From contig KK106982.1 of assembly GCA_000611775.1 (NCBI GenBank), positions 4,906,996-4,970,995 on the forward strand: a stretch of DNA of 64,000 bases, in the 5' to 3' direction. A program made the position numbers and the translations under genes. The notes under the pieces are model-generated. The model had not been told where the DNA came from. It worked only from the letters and a program-made list of their open reading frames with translations, and did not search any database. Of this stretch, positions 1 to 12,179 are shown in pieces. Positions within the stretch are counted from its first letter, which is position 1, and each line of letters begins with the position of its first letter. This DNA is from Umbilicaria muhlenbergii (lineage: Eukaryota; Ascomycota; Lecanoromycetes; Umbilicariales; Umbilicariaceae).

Positions 1-1151
1 TAATGATCTGTTATAGATTAATTTTTTACATACTGATTACTCAGTACCTTCAGGTGAACAGTCACATCAAAAGCACAAAACATGATGACATCAATATTTT
101 AATCTCATCAAGTCAGTGAAACAGTTAATAATTAAACTGATACAAGCTCTTCAATTAACAGGTTTATATTATTAATTATTAATACTTTTACTTCTGACAT
201 CATTAATGATGATGATGAACATATCACTGCAGGCAACCTTAACAATATCATTAAAAACCTTAAAGCAGTCACTGCACATAATTAAAAAATCATCAAGCAT
301 CAGTGATTATAATTATGACATATATGACAAGAAATTGAGTTTAAGAATAATAAAAAAAAGCTTTAAAAGTTTAATCAACATCTGTAAGAAGATTCTTCAA
401 CTACAATAAATTCAAAAAATGATGCAGGTTCATTACATAAATTATGATATTAAATTATAACAGACATCACATCTTCTTCTTTTTAATATCTTATTAAAAC
501 ATGAGAGTCTCATCTTTATGTAGAAGACATCAAAGTCATTAAATGAAAACTTTAAAAATACTTAAATGAAATCAATCAGAGTTAAAAGTTGATATCAGAA
601 TAATTTTTTATTGAATGAGATTTCATCATCTAAGCAGCCTCTCACCTTGAGAAAACAATCATGAGTAATTAATGAAAACAGAAGAAACAGCATGATTATA
701 TTTAAATTATTTATAACAACTTTTTAAAGGTTTTAGAGAAGAACTTATCCTTTAATGAAAATATAAATGAATGAAATATCATCATTTTCAATGCAGCTGA
801 ACTTTATAATCATGATATAATCATCTTTTAATATGATAAATTATTAAAACTTTACTGCTTCCTTTTAACTTTATATAAGGAAATTAATGAGATACTCATT
901 CAAGATTACTGATGATTAAAACTTTCATATTATGTTTTAATTAAAATATGATGTTGAGATCTGATGCAGGTTACAAGATAATTAATGTAAGAAATTTTAA
1001 CACATTTTGATATTATTATTGATCATGAGCCCTTCTGAAGTCACTCAGACACTAAAAAGGATCATCAGAATAAAATTAATAATATAAATAAAAGTATAAC
1101 ATGAATGTCATACTACAACAGAAAAGAATCCCTCACTGAATAATAAATAAT
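1..1151 (+). pseudogene. Family B gag fossil, 5' part (B1)
   Basis: After an LTR-like end near base 30 comes a leader matching, in reverse complement, the 5' leader and gag of B2 (about 12430-13554) and B3 (about 58000-59028). An open stretch at 206-409 lies in it, but no intact gag product is present. The segment stops at the ATAAT target duplication at 1147-1151, where B2 inserted, and its continuation starts at 13818. The assignment rests on alignment to the sister copies in this window, not on a recognised capsid motif. It is degraded and A+T rich. Confidence 0.55.
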
Positions 1152-1688
1152 TGTAAGAGGCAGGTAGTATGACAGTCATTATAATGATGTTTAAATAAGA
1201 TGTCATTGTAAGAGGCAGGTAATATGACGGTCATCATATAAATGTTGAATGAGATGTCATAAGCAAAAGTCATGATAAAGTCAATGCAGTGATTATATAT
1301 CTTCTATTCAGTGACAAAACTGATTACTGAGGAAGTAGGTTTTTAAACCTCCTTATAAAGAGTTTTCACTTGATGTTAAGGCGTTAAGCGCTGAGTTATC
1401 ATATTTAAGTTATAATGATGTACTGTCATACTGTTATACTGTTGTATTATCATACTATGTATGATGGCCCTGACAGTCATAAGCAATATAATTATGATAA
1501 AGTCAATGCAGTGCTTATACATATTTTATTCAGTGACAAAAAACTGATCATTGAGAAAGCAGGTTTCTGAACCTTCTTATGAAGAGTTTTCACTTAATGT
1601 TAAGATGCTATTCACTGAGTCATTATATAAGTGAGTTATAATGATGTACTGTTGTACTGTTATATTATTATATATGATGACTTTAACA
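1152..1688 (-). repeat. B2 3' LTR with partial tandem duplication
   Basis: The family B LTR is about 290 bp in B3. Here it occupies 537 bp because parts are repeated: the first 55 bases (1152-1206) recur from 1207, and after a full end at 1475 a second partial unit runs from 1476 to 1688. The LTR reads TGTAAGAGG at its left edge and ends in TTTAACA or CCTGACA on the right. A TATA-like tract lies near the right side. Sister LTRs are at 13555, 41090, 59029 and, partial, 61590. Confidence 0.8.
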
Positions 1689-2089
1689 CAGTATTTTTCT
1701 TTCTTATGATGCTGTTTTTGATGTTAATTGACTTTGAATTCTTCATTATAAATATTATCATGATGATCTGATAAGTGATTGATCATGTAAAGTGAATATG
1801 TGAAATCATGTTAAACTCTTGCTGTTTTATTAAAAAGTTATGCACATGCTTTTTACATCTTCAACACTCATTAATCTTGCTGTCATCAGGAGTGTGTTGA
1901 ACCTTATGAATTACACAACATTAAAAAGATGAGGTTAGAGCTTTATTAAATAATAAAAAAAATATGAAACAGCAGATGATTAAATAATAATGAAATTATA
2001 ATGATAATGATATTGTCTTTTCTTCTTCACTTTACTGATGAGTCATTTTTTTTAATGAACTTGTCACTCTTGACTCTTGCTGTAAATCA

Positions 2090-2560
2090 TTTATAAGGCT
2101 TTAATAAAATCTGTAAAACCTCTTGAGGAAAATCAAGAAAAAGTGTTTTTATAACATTAATTAAATCCTGTTTGAGCTGTTCAGATTGTTCAGCATGTTC
2201 AGAATCATTCAGACTGTTTGAATTGTTTAAATTATTCAGCATGTTTAATGTTCTGTAAGGTCTTAATAAAACCTGTAAAATCTTTTAAGAAAAATCAGGA
2301 AAAAGTGTTCTTATGACATTAATTAAATCCTGTTCAAACCGTTCAGATTGTTCAGCATATTTGAAATCATTCAAACTGTTTGAACTGTTCAGATTGTTCA
2401 ACAGATAACTTATAAGATCTTAATAAAATCTGTAAAACCTCTTGAGGAAAATCAGGAAAGAGTATTTTAATAATATTAATTAAATCTTATTTGAGCTGTT
2501 CAGATTATTCAGCATGTTTAAAACTGTTTAAACTGTTTAAACATAAATCTGTCTTTTTTA
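2090..2560. repeat. Tandem repeat, three units of about 160 bp (B2 3' region)
   Basis: Three diverged units each carry the phrase AATAAAA(C/T)CTGTAAAA followed by a block rich in GTTCAGATTGTTCAGCATGTT-like words. The units begin near 2096, 2258 and 2410. A related single unit sits in B3 at about 41600-41740. No protein is evident. The array lies between the purine tract and the coding-type array of B2 and explains most of 2090-2560. The stretch 1689-2089 to its left shows nothing I can name beyond the purine tract. Confidence 0.7.
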
Positions 2561-2599
2561 CTCCTCTTTCATTTTTGTTTAATATGACAAAATGCTGTA

Positions 2600-3330
2600 G
2601 TAATTATCATACTTTTGCTGTACTCATGTATATTTATTGTATTAATATATTTGTCATGACTTGCTTCTTGAGCATGTAGGTCATGAACTGCTGATGTTTC
2701 AACTGCATCATCAACTTCAGTATTCATCATACTGATATGTTCATCATACTGATATGTTCATCATACTGATATGTTCATCATACTGATATGTTCATTGTAT
2801 TAATATGTTCATCATGACTTGCTTCTTAAGCATGTAAGTCATGAACTGCTGATGTTTCAGTTGTATCATCAACTTCAGTATTCATTATACTGATATATTC
2901 ATCATGACTTAATTCATCACGGCTTGTTTTTCAAGCATGTAAATTATGAACTGCTGATGTTTCAGTCATATCATCAGCTTCAGTATTTGTTGTATTAATA
3001 TATTCATCATGACTTGCTTCTTGAGCATGTAGATCACAGACTGCTGATGTTTTTTTAATTATATCATCAGCTTCAATATTCATTGTACTGATATATTCAT
3101 CATGATTTAATTCATCATGACTTACTTCTTGAGCATGTAAGTTATAAACTGCTGATGTTTCAATTGTATCATCAGCTTCAGTATTCATCATACTGATATA
3201 TTCATTACTGATATGTTCATTGTATTAATATATTCATCATGGCTTGCTTCTCAAGCATGTAGGCTATGAACTGCTGATGTTTCAGTCATATCATCAACTT
3301 CAGTATTCATCATACTGATATTCATTTCCT
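2600..3330 (-). repeat. Coding-type repeat array in B2 (peptide repeat on - strand)
   Basis: This is an irregular array of 80-160 bp units built from phrases such as CATGACTTGCTTCTTGAGCA and CTGCTGATGTTTCAG. Read on the - strand, long stretches stay open (for example 2931-3191, 86 codons) and give a recurring peptide: an acidic EADD core, then TSAV, then LHAQE and SHDEY. Unit lengths are often multiples of three, so the array probably expanded inside a reading frame. A 17-bp sub-repeat (TCATACTGATATG core) occurs four times at about 2719-2800. Matching arrays occur in B1 (16440-16910) and B3 (41800-42160). Confidence 0.75.
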
Positions 3331-3735
3331 GTCAGCGCTTTCACATATTTAATAATATAAAAGTCACATGAGGCTGCATCTCTGATGTCATGATCATCTC
3401 TGAGTTCATGTTTATATTCATGTTTGTCATCTCAGACTCAGTCAAGTTGTTTTTATTTTCAAGAGGGGTAGTTAATCTCTGTTGTACTCATCATATCAAA
3501 TCATCTTTTAACTGTTCAGCATGAATTGTATGTTCAAGTTGTTTAATAAATATTTTTATATAAGCTGTTATCTCCTCACCTAAAGGTGAATGAGTAAACA
3601 TGAATTGAAGTGCTTCAACAGTGTCAGCAGAAGAGTGCTATCTTTAATTTAAAGATTAATAAAAACACAGCTTGCATCACTGTTCATAATTACAGTGTTT
3701 ATTATGTTATTTTTAATTGAGTGTTATTTAAGCTC
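3331..3735 (-). other. B2 internal segment related to pol spacer
   Basis: A non-repetitive segment between two arrays. Its reverse complement matches the start of the B1 piece at 40113-40260 and the B3 stretch at about 54830-55000, so it belongs to the family B pol region just before the integrase. I see no intact coding sequence in it. Confidence 0.5.
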
Positions 3736-4448
3736 TGCATACTCAAGTTCTCTTATTCAGTCATGACTTGCTTTTAAAGCATATATATGCTGCACTGTTA
3801 ATGTTTCAGTGAGCTCACTGATCTTGTTCAATATGACACAGCTTGTTTTTTAAGTAGATAAGTTTCACACTGTTGATGTTTTAATGAGATTATTAATTTT
3901 TTTATTACAGCTTGCTTCTTCTTGAGCAGGTAAATTTCACATCACTGATGTTTTAATGAGATCATCATCTTCAGTAATCATCATACTGAGTAGATGATGC
4001 ACTGCTGATGTTTCAATGATACTGTTGACTTCATTTTCATTATGACTTGCTTCATGAGTAGATAAGTTCTGCACTGTTGATGTTCTGATGAGATCACTGT
4101 TTTTTGTATTCATCATACTGAATAAATTTCTCACTGCTGATGTTTCAGTGATACTTGTCATACTGAATAAGTGATGCACTGCTAATGTTTCAGTGATACT
4201 GATGACTTCATTCTCATTATGACTTGCATTTCACATTACTAATGTTCTAATGAGATTATCATTTTCAGTATTCATCATACTGATAGATTCTTCACTGCTG
4301 ATGTTTCAGTGATACTGTTGATTTCATTTTCATTATAATTTATATTTCACATCACTCATGTTCTGATGAGATCATCATCTTCAGTATTCATCATACTGAT
4401 AAATTCATTGTGACAGGTATGATATTCTTTTATTATAACTTTTGTTAT
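3736..4448 (-). repeat. Second coding-type repeat array of B2
   Basis: Units of roughly 100-110 bp alternate CTGCTGATGTTTCAGTGATA and TCATCATCTTCAGTATTCAT phrases. On the - strand they give variants of the same TSAV-type peptide repeat (an 80-codon open stretch at 3937-4179). The array is interrupted at 4449-4453 by the target site of C1 and resumes at 10698, which shows that C1 landed inside it. Confidence 0.75.
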
Positions 4449-4453
4449 ATTAA

Positions 4454-4674
4454 TGTTACAGCTAGCTATTTCACTTTATAAGCAGGCTTAAAACTGTTGC
4501 AAGATGTGAGTTATTTAAATTTAAAAAAGTACAAAAAAGAAAGCAGTCTTATGAGTGCAGTCACAACATAAATGTCAAAGTGTTAAGACACACTACTTTC
4601 AATTTAATTTAACATCAGGTAATTCAATATTTATCAGTGTCAGTTGATCAGTGTTAATTAATCATGTCATAATA
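4454..4674 (-). repeat. C1 3' LTR
   Basis: This 221-bp copy pairs with 10477-10697. It is 14 bp longer than the C2 and C3 LTRs (207 bp) because a GTTGATCAGTGTTAATT-type phrase is partly repeated. A polypurine tract on the - strand (about 4676-4690) abuts it, which fixes the element's orientation. Confidence 0.85.
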
Positions 4675-4859
4675 TCACTTCTCTTCAGATAAAAGGATTA
4701 TTTTCAGTTCTCATCTTAAGTTTTTCATCTTGACTGCCTCTTAAATTCTTTATTGACTGTCATGTTGTCTTCATTCATCAAGTTCAGCTCTTCACTTGAC
4801 TTGTAAGTATTTAATTAAACTTATAATCTCCTCAGTGACTTCACTTTATTTAAATAAGC

Positions 4860-7790
4860 ATCATGATAATTCTTTACCTTTTGAGGTGACCTTATAAAGT
4901 CATCAACATTATATCATTCAGAGTCTGAATCATATCCCTCTCAAGTCACTTGATATTGCAAGACATTATTATGAATTCAGCTTGTTAAGATTTTTTTCAC
5001 TGTGTACTCAAGTTGATTATTAACTTCAGTCAACAGCTCTGAGTCTTGAATTTGATTCAGCATTAAATCATTCATCATCTTTCTTAAATGATCAGCATGA
5101 AAGATATTATTCATCTTCATATGTTTAAGTAACTTCAAAACATAGAAGTGATTTTTCATGCTAAAGATTCAGTAAAGGCCTGCTGCTTGATGATTCAACT
5201 TTAAGTTAAGTCTTTCAGTGATTCAACTTTTTTAAATAATATAAACTCAGTCTCTGATGAAGAAGTTTAATTTCTTTCAGTGTTTATTTGCTTGATCTGT
5301 CATTTTATTTTAAGTCTGTTTCAAGTTTTCCTTTGCTCATTTAATCATGTCATGAGTTTTAATAATAAAGGTTTAAGCTTCTTCTCTTGTCAGTTGCTCT
5401 CTTATGATGTTTAAGAATTATGTTCACTCTTTTCAGTGAAAGTGTAAATGAGGGGTTTGTCTCAGCTTCAACTCATAAAATGACATGCCTGTGAACTCAT
5501 GAGTGAGAATCACTTGAGTAAAGTTCATTACTGATAAAAGATCAAATCAGTTGTTCTGAAAGTGATTTATAAAAAAGTGAAGCTGTTGATTGATATACTG
5601 ATTTAATACCTCAGTGCTTTCATCAGTTTATGAGTGATATGCTGTTGAAAGCTTTTGCTTTACCCTCATAAGCTTGCAGAGTTCATTCATGAATGCTGAA
5701 ATGAATTAAAATCCTCAGTCTGATGTTACTGTCTCAGGTGTTTCATAGATTCTTCAGATGTACTCATAATATAATTATGCAACTTAAGCTGCTGTAACTG
5801 TCTTTTAACATGACAGTGAGAAGGCCCTTTTTTTAAAGTAATCAATAATGATAAATATGTTGTCAAAGCCTTTCTTGTCTCATGAGAAGGATTTAAAGTC
5901 AAATGAAACATGCTGTCAGCACTTATCCTCAATTAATAACAGATGAAGTAAGCCTGAGGTTTTATTTTAAGATATGTGTGTTCAACAGCATGTTCAACAG
6001 TTTAAAATAAAAACTGAACAGTCATTTGACAGACCTGATCAGTAATACTGAATTAACAACAGCTTTGCTGTTTTAATCTTACCTGAGTGTGCTGTCACTG
6101 ATGTTAAATGAGCCTCATTAATTAAATGAGTCTGTAAAGTGTTCACATTCAGCATCATGAGCTTCTCAAATCATGTAAGAAGACTGTTTTAAAGCTTTTA
6201 ATCTTATTTCTTCTTTCTTGTCATCTGGCAGTACTGGTTCAGTGATTCATAAAAGTGATTAACTTGCAGAATCTGATTCATCAGCTGATAAGAATTTTTC
6301 ACTTGTTCAGCCTCATTCAGTGAATCATTTTCAACATTCATTGAATCCTCACTTATTGTGATTATCATGCAATTAAAATTTAAAAATAATTATATTCATG
6401 CAGTGATATTCTTTTCTTTCTGAGTGATTAACTCATCATGTTTTCTTGTCAGAGCATTAATGATGATGTTGACTGTTCTTGAGTGATAAATAATCTTGAA
6501 GTTGTAATCTGTCATAATATCAGCTCATTTAGCCTGCCGTGAATTAAGTAATCATTTGATGATAAAGTACTTCAGAGCACAGTGATCTGTAATTGCAATA
6601 AATGAAACTGCTTGTAAATTTAATAGCATGTCATGTCATTCTTGAAGAGCTTTAACAACTGTTAATATCTCTTTGTCATGAATCTCATATCATATTTCCT
6701 CAGGTGACATTGTTTTTAAGAAGTAAATTATAAATTTTCACTTATCATCTTTCTGTTGCTGAGTGAGCACTTTTATAACAACTTTACTGCTGATGTCTGT
6801 CTTCATTCAAGTTTTTAAATAAGGTGAGTAATGAGCTTGAACAGCATTTGATAATATAAGCTCTTTTGCCTTCTTAAAAGCTTGAATTTTCAACTCTTTT
6901 AAGAGGTGTCAGGCTTCTTTTGCAGTCAACTTTGTCAACAGATGTATGACTCAACCTTATTTTTTTAATGAGTAATGATAAAAGTTGCAGAATTTCAGGA
7001 AGAACTGAATTTTTTTAACTGATTTCAGTAATAATTAATTCTTGATGACAGAAACTTTATCTGAGTTCATTATAATATCTTCAATGCTGATGATGAAGCT
7101 CAGAAACTTAATAAATTGAATATTAAACTCATTCTTTTTTATGTTCACTTGTAAGTCTGCTTTCTTAAGGTATTGAAGCATCTTTTTAACTTGAGCATCA
7201 TGTTTCAATGAATTCTTTGAGTAGATTAAGATATTGTTCACATAAACTGTGCAGAAATTATTCAGATAATTAAACAAGATGTTGTTGATATACTTTTAAA
7301 AAAAGATGAGTTTGTTGCAAAAGCTGAAAGATAAGATCTTGTATTTATAAGATTCATACCTCATTCAAAAGATGATTAAATTCTTGACAGACTCCTTCAT
7401 CTGTATTTAATAAAACACTTATTTAATATTTAATTTAATAAAAATCTTTATTTTAATCAGTCATGTTAAAGACTCCTCAATCAGAGGTAAAAGGTATTTT
7501 TTTTTTATAATAATGTTGAGTTTTTGATAATTAATATAAAAACATTACCCTTCTCCTGACTTCTTCACAAACAGGACTGATGATGCATAAGAAGCATTAT
7601 TAAAGATTATGAAACTCTTTTTTAAATGATCTTCAAGGTAAGCCTTAATTAATTTTAACTGCTTCAATGACATGCTGTATAAAAAGCTTAAGGTCAGATT
7701 GTTTTCATCTTTTAAGATGATATTATGATTCACTTTTTCCTTATGTAAAGACAGCTGATCTGATATTATCTTGCTGAAAACCTTCACAAA
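4860..7790 (-). pseudogene. C1 pol fossil: RT, RNase H, integrase, chromodomain
   Basis: On the - strand, 7545-7787 reads as the N-terminal RT region (stretch NLTLSFLYSMSLKQLKLIK is typical of Ty3/Gypsy). Next, 7035-7277 covers the RT active-site neighbourhood with the NILIYSKNSLKHDAQV context. The stretch 5250-6330 aligns with an integrase core in the order expected for gypsy pol. The stretch 4977-5159 gives the post-integrase phrase HMKMNNIFHADHLRK, and 4860-4980 a chromodomain-like end. All are decayed, and no intact polyprotein remains. Short open runs on the + strand here are shadows. Confidence 0.8.
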
Positions 7791-7799
7791 CTCTTAATA

Positions 7800-10476
7800 T
7801 TAATGAGGTAATTTTTCTTTTATTCTTTAATTCAGCTCTGTTTCATTTTACAACAGCAGACAGGAGTTCCTTCAGTTTTTTATTAAATGATTAACCTCAT
7901 GAATGTTAATGATGTTAATAACAACCTTTTTTCTTTTAACATTGCATAGAAAGTTTCCTGTTTTTAAAAGTGTAATATTCACTTTTTAATAAAAAAAAGA
8001 TTTATGATTCTTTAACTTCTTCATATTCAATGAACTTTAATCTTCATTCATTAAATTACTCATGTGATTCATTGAATCCTTTTTTTTCATTTAGTTATTT
8101 TTTTATTTTATTAATGTTGACCTGCTGCTGAGCTTTTCATGTCTTTGATTATGCTTGTAGCTGCAGGATTAACTTTTTAAAAAGTTTAATAAATCTTTTC
8201 TTTCATTCATTTAACTTCATCAGATGTTCAGTATTTTTAAAGTTAACTTCATTAAATGCTTTTATGATTTCATCTCTTTCTGCTTTTTTTAAAATTTAAG
8301 TCAATGTTACTGCTTTATGCAAGTGATTTTAATGATTCACATTTGTTTAATGTTTTAATTTAACTTCTGATAGCTGTAATTTTCATCTTGATATCATTAA
8401 GTTTTTACTTACCTGATATTGAGTCTCCTCAGGTCAAATCAGCTTTTGATTGAAATAATAAATCAAGATTTAAGTCTTTTCAAATCATTTTCTCTTGATC
8501 AGAACATCATGCCTGCTGATATTATAAAACAAGAAGTGAGTAGAGATTCATTTCTCATTAATCATTAAGTTTGCTGTAAATGCTCTGAAGATTACCTCAG
8601 CATTTTAATTATTATAATTTATTAAAAGAACTGACCTCTGTGTTGTTCTGATGTATAATTGTAGATGCTTTTTCATAAATTTAAAGTGCTTCTTGTGAAT
8701 GAAAGTCTTTTCAACAGCATTAATGTTTAGCAGAGCTGTTATCCTCATGATTAAACTGTTGACTGCAAGTTGATAATCTCAGGTTAATGATGATTTTTTT
8801 TAAAATATTTAATATTTTCATCTTACTTATCTTTGCTCCTTCTGTTGACTTTAAAGTGAAGACTTTATCTAGAGTAGCTTATTTTCTGAATTTAAATAAT
8901 CAGACTTTACAGCTTTTGTCTCAGCTTTTTTTAAACTTATCAGGATAATTCCTCACTAAATGTTCTTTCTTATTGCAGGTATAACATGTTATATTAATTA
9001 ATATTAACTTGATTGCTTCTCATGTAATGACAGTAATTGTGATGATTATCTTCTTTTTAAATTTAAAAGCTGATTACTTTTTTTGCAGCTTTTGTTAATT
9101 CTTTCATTTCTTGATTTTTTCATCAGCTTTAATAAGATCTTTTATGAACTGTTGAGTCTTTTTATAATACACATCAAATGACATGTCCTCATCAGCAACA
9201 TAGATTTTCATTTAAACTTAAAGTGAGTTATATAACTTGTCATGAATTTCTTCTTTTTACTGATTCATTAACATCTTTACTGAATTCACTAACTGTAAGA
9301 ATTCTGATTGAAACATATTAAAGTTTTTAAAATAAAGCATCTTGAACTTCTTCAGCTGCTTTTATGCCTTCAAGTGATGATTTAAATCCTTGAAGATGTT
9401 CTTAAGACATTGAATAATCTTTTTAATATAAATCTCTCTTATTGATTAAGCCTTTAATCATGAATAAAGGTGTTCAGTGACCTTGTTGTTTACTCACATC
9501 TTGATGTAAGTAACTTTAACATGTTCAGCTTCATTTAAGTCTGACTGATTAAATTAATCATCATTGATTCATAACTTGCTCTTTATCTGATCATTTCATA
9601 CCTGAAACATGAGCTTAAGATCATCATTCAGAATTAATGAATTTAAAAACTTCATTGAACACTTCTTCATTATGTCATTCATGTTCAATTTAAGTGTGCC
9701 TTCTCTTGACTGCTCTGCTTCAGGATTATTAAGTCATTAAGTTAACTTCAACATATTCTGTTTCAGTTCTTATTTCTCAGTTGTTAACTTCTTTATCTGA
9801 GAGTCTTTTTGATTATTTTATTCTTTTAAATTCTGAATCTGTGCCTTGTATGAAAATCTCTGATTTAATGTTTTCAACATCAGATGACAGGTGTTCTCTG
9901 AATCATGTGTTACTCATCATTATAAATTTTCAAAGGTCACCTCACCTCAAGAGTTCATCTTCATAATGTTTATTAATTTTAATCTTTCATGATCATCTGA
10001 CTGTTCTTCAGTCAAGGATAATCTTTTAAATTAAGAAGAAGTCTCTCTCTTTTAATGTGATTTAATCATAATTCCTTCAATGCTTCAAACACCTACTTTT
10101 AATGCTGAGATTATTTAATTCAGAATCTTACTTTTTTAACTGCTTTTACTGCAGTCATCTGTGTTTACTAATAAATCTTCAAGAATGTTTACATGTTGCA
10201 GAGCTTTCACATTTGCTGACTTTTCACAATTACTCATCATCATGACAAAGTACTTTTTAATCATTTGTTGCTTACTCCTCACAGGACTTGAGAATTAATT
10301 GTTAATAATTAATTAATGAATTTAAGATGTTTTAAGAACCTCTTGATCACTCAGTAAACTGTGAGTTGAGATGTTTAATGATGTCAAGGAAGAATTTTTT
10401 TCATCAACACATGCATTTATCTCAGCTGATATTTTGTCACCTTCAAAGGTTAAAAGAATGTAGGGTACTTTTTTAA
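7800..10476 (-). pseudogene. C1 gag and protease fossil
   Basis: On the - strand, a CCHC zinc-knuckle-like segment sits near 8960-9000 (context CNKKEHLVR), downstream of a long capsid-type region (9000-10450). A protease-length segment (7900-8900) lies between it and RT. The same order is found in C3, interrupted there by the hAT. The boundaries are approximate, and no intact frame survives. Confidence 0.6.
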
Positions 10477-10697
10477 TGTTATGATTAATTATTTCACTTC
10501 ATAAGCAGGCTTAAAACTGTTGCAAGACATGAATTATTTAAATTTAAAAAAGTACAAAAAAGGAAGCAGTCTTGTGAGTGCAGTCACAACATAAATGTCA
10601 GAGTGTCAAGACACACTACTTTCAATTTAATTTAACATCAGGTAATTTAATATTCATCATTGTTAATTGATTAATGTCAGTTGATCATGTCATAATA
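10477..10697 (-). repeat. C1 5' LTR
   Basis: This is the 221-bp partner of 4454-4674, sharing the same partial phrase repeat, so the two ends come from one insertion. Differences between them are mostly transitions. Confidence 0.85.
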
Positions 10698-11040
10698 ACT
10701 GAGTATATGTCATACCTTTGTTGTACTGATGTCTTGACTGCAGTTTATTACAGCTTGCTTTTACTTAAGCAGGTAAATTTTCATCATTAATGTTTTAATG
10801 AGTTCATCATCTTCAGTTTCATCATACTGAATAAATTCCTCACTGCTGATGTTTCAGTGATATCATTAATTTTATTTTCATTACAGCTTGCATTCTGCAT
10901 CACTGATGTTCTGATGAGACTGTCATCTTCAGTATTCATTGTACTGATTGTATTCATTGTACTGATTGTATTCATTGTACTGATTGTATTTATTGTACTG
11001 ATTGTATTCATTGTGACAAGTATAATGTTCTCTTGTTGTA
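10698..11040 (-). repeat. B2 repeat array resumed, with 17-bp minisatellite
   Basis: This continues the array cut by C1. It includes five tandem copies of a roughly 17-bp word (GTATTCATTGTACTGATT) at about 10930-11010. Open stretches on both strands (10787-11011 and 10857-11075) are products of the repeat, not genes. Confidence 0.7.
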
Positions 11041-12170
11041 ACTTTTTTTTAACTTGTAAACTGTGTACTGAGTAGCTTGTGTTAAATTTTTATAATGAGG
11101 TTGAGCTGCTCTGCTTTTCTCTCATGTCTTAATGAGGAGCAGTTTATTAATCAGAAGGAAAATTTCTGCAATTCATGAACATTCTTCAAAAGCAGTCATT
11201 CTTCAACAGCTTAAATTTTCTTTAAGTTCATGTATATGCCTTCTTGATCTTAAGATGAAGATCATGATATCATAATGCAGTTAATACTTGTCATACATGC
11301 TCTCTGTGCTTAAACTCATCTTTATCAAAGATCAAGATATCATTCAAGTAAATCATGCATATGATGTTTAAAAACTCATTAAGCGCTTTATTTATAAAAA
11401 CTTGAAATGTAGCAGGAGTATTCATGAGTTTAAAAAACATGATGAGATATTTAAACAACTTAAATCATGTTTAAAACACTGTCTTTCACTCATCTTCACT
11501 TTTAATTCATATTCAATTATATGCATTTCATTATACTGAATAAGTGATGCACTGTTGATGTTTCAATATCATTAATGACTTCATTTTCATTACAGCTTAC
11601 TTCTTCTTGAGCAGGTAAATTTCACATCACTGATGTTTTAATGAGATCATCATCTTCAGTATTTATTATACTGATAATATTTATTATGACAGGTATGACA
11701 TTCTCTTATTGTAATTCTTCTTTAACTTGTAAACTGCATGCTGAGTACTCTGTACTGAACCTTCATAATGAAGTCAGGTTGTTTCACTTTCTTTTAATAA
11801 TAATCTGTTGAGATTAAAGAGAAAAAAGTGATGTATTAATGCTTCTTATGCTCAGATTCATAACATCATTTTTGCTGAAGATCAAGATATCATCTAGATA
11901 AATCATACAGATTATATTAAGAAACTCATTAAAAATCTTATTAATGCATGCTTAAAACATAACAGGAGTGTTCATGAGATCAAAAAATATAATAAAATAT
12001 TTATATAATTTAAACTGTGTTCAAAAAGCTGTCTTTCACTCATCTTCAGTTTTAATTCATACTCAATTATATGTATTCTTGCAGTTCAGCTTCATGAATT
12101 TCTTAACTCTCTGTAAACAGTTTAATATAAACTCTTTATCATATCACAATGAGTTCATTTATTCACATCA
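11041..12170 (-). pseudogene. B2 reverse transcriptase fossil with an array copy between two RT-like parts
   Basis: Two RT-like segments (about 11200-11520 and 11820-12150) each include the active-site neighbourhood seen intact as YLDDILIFSKDEFKHEEHV in B3. Between them, 11521-11700 repeats the TSAV-type array. So part of the RT and the array look duplicated in this copy. No functional frame remains. Confidence 0.65.
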
Positions 12171-12179
12171 ATTGCAGTA

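Larger units (their letters stand above)
4454..10697 (-). mobile_element. C1: near full-length family C Ty3/Gypsy chromovirus fossil
   Basis: Two 221-bp LTRs (4454-4674 and 10477-10697) flank about 5.8 kb of internal sequence on the - strand. Family C LTRs start TGTTACAG and end near TGTAACA. The flanking pentamers ATTAA (4449-4453) and ACTGA (10698-10702) differ only by two transitions, as expected for an old, mutated target duplication. Parts from the 5' (right) end: gag with a zinc knuckle near 8960-9000, protease region, RT about 7000-7790, RNase H about 6380-6990, integrase about 5250-6330, post-integrase domain and chromodomain about 4860-5250. It is broken many times throughout and is of intermediate-to-old age in the nest. 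Confidence 0.85.

Noticed and set aside
2719-2800. Evenly spaced short repeats, CRISPR-like at first sight
   Set aside because: The units are head-to-tail without unique spacers, continue into a larger array of a retroelement, and the window is eukaryotic.
9781-9966. + strand open frame with a Ser-rich sequence, also in C3 at 52895-53080
   Set aside because: It is antisense to family C gag in both copies. Its conservation follows from the gag sequence, and there is no start context or domain.
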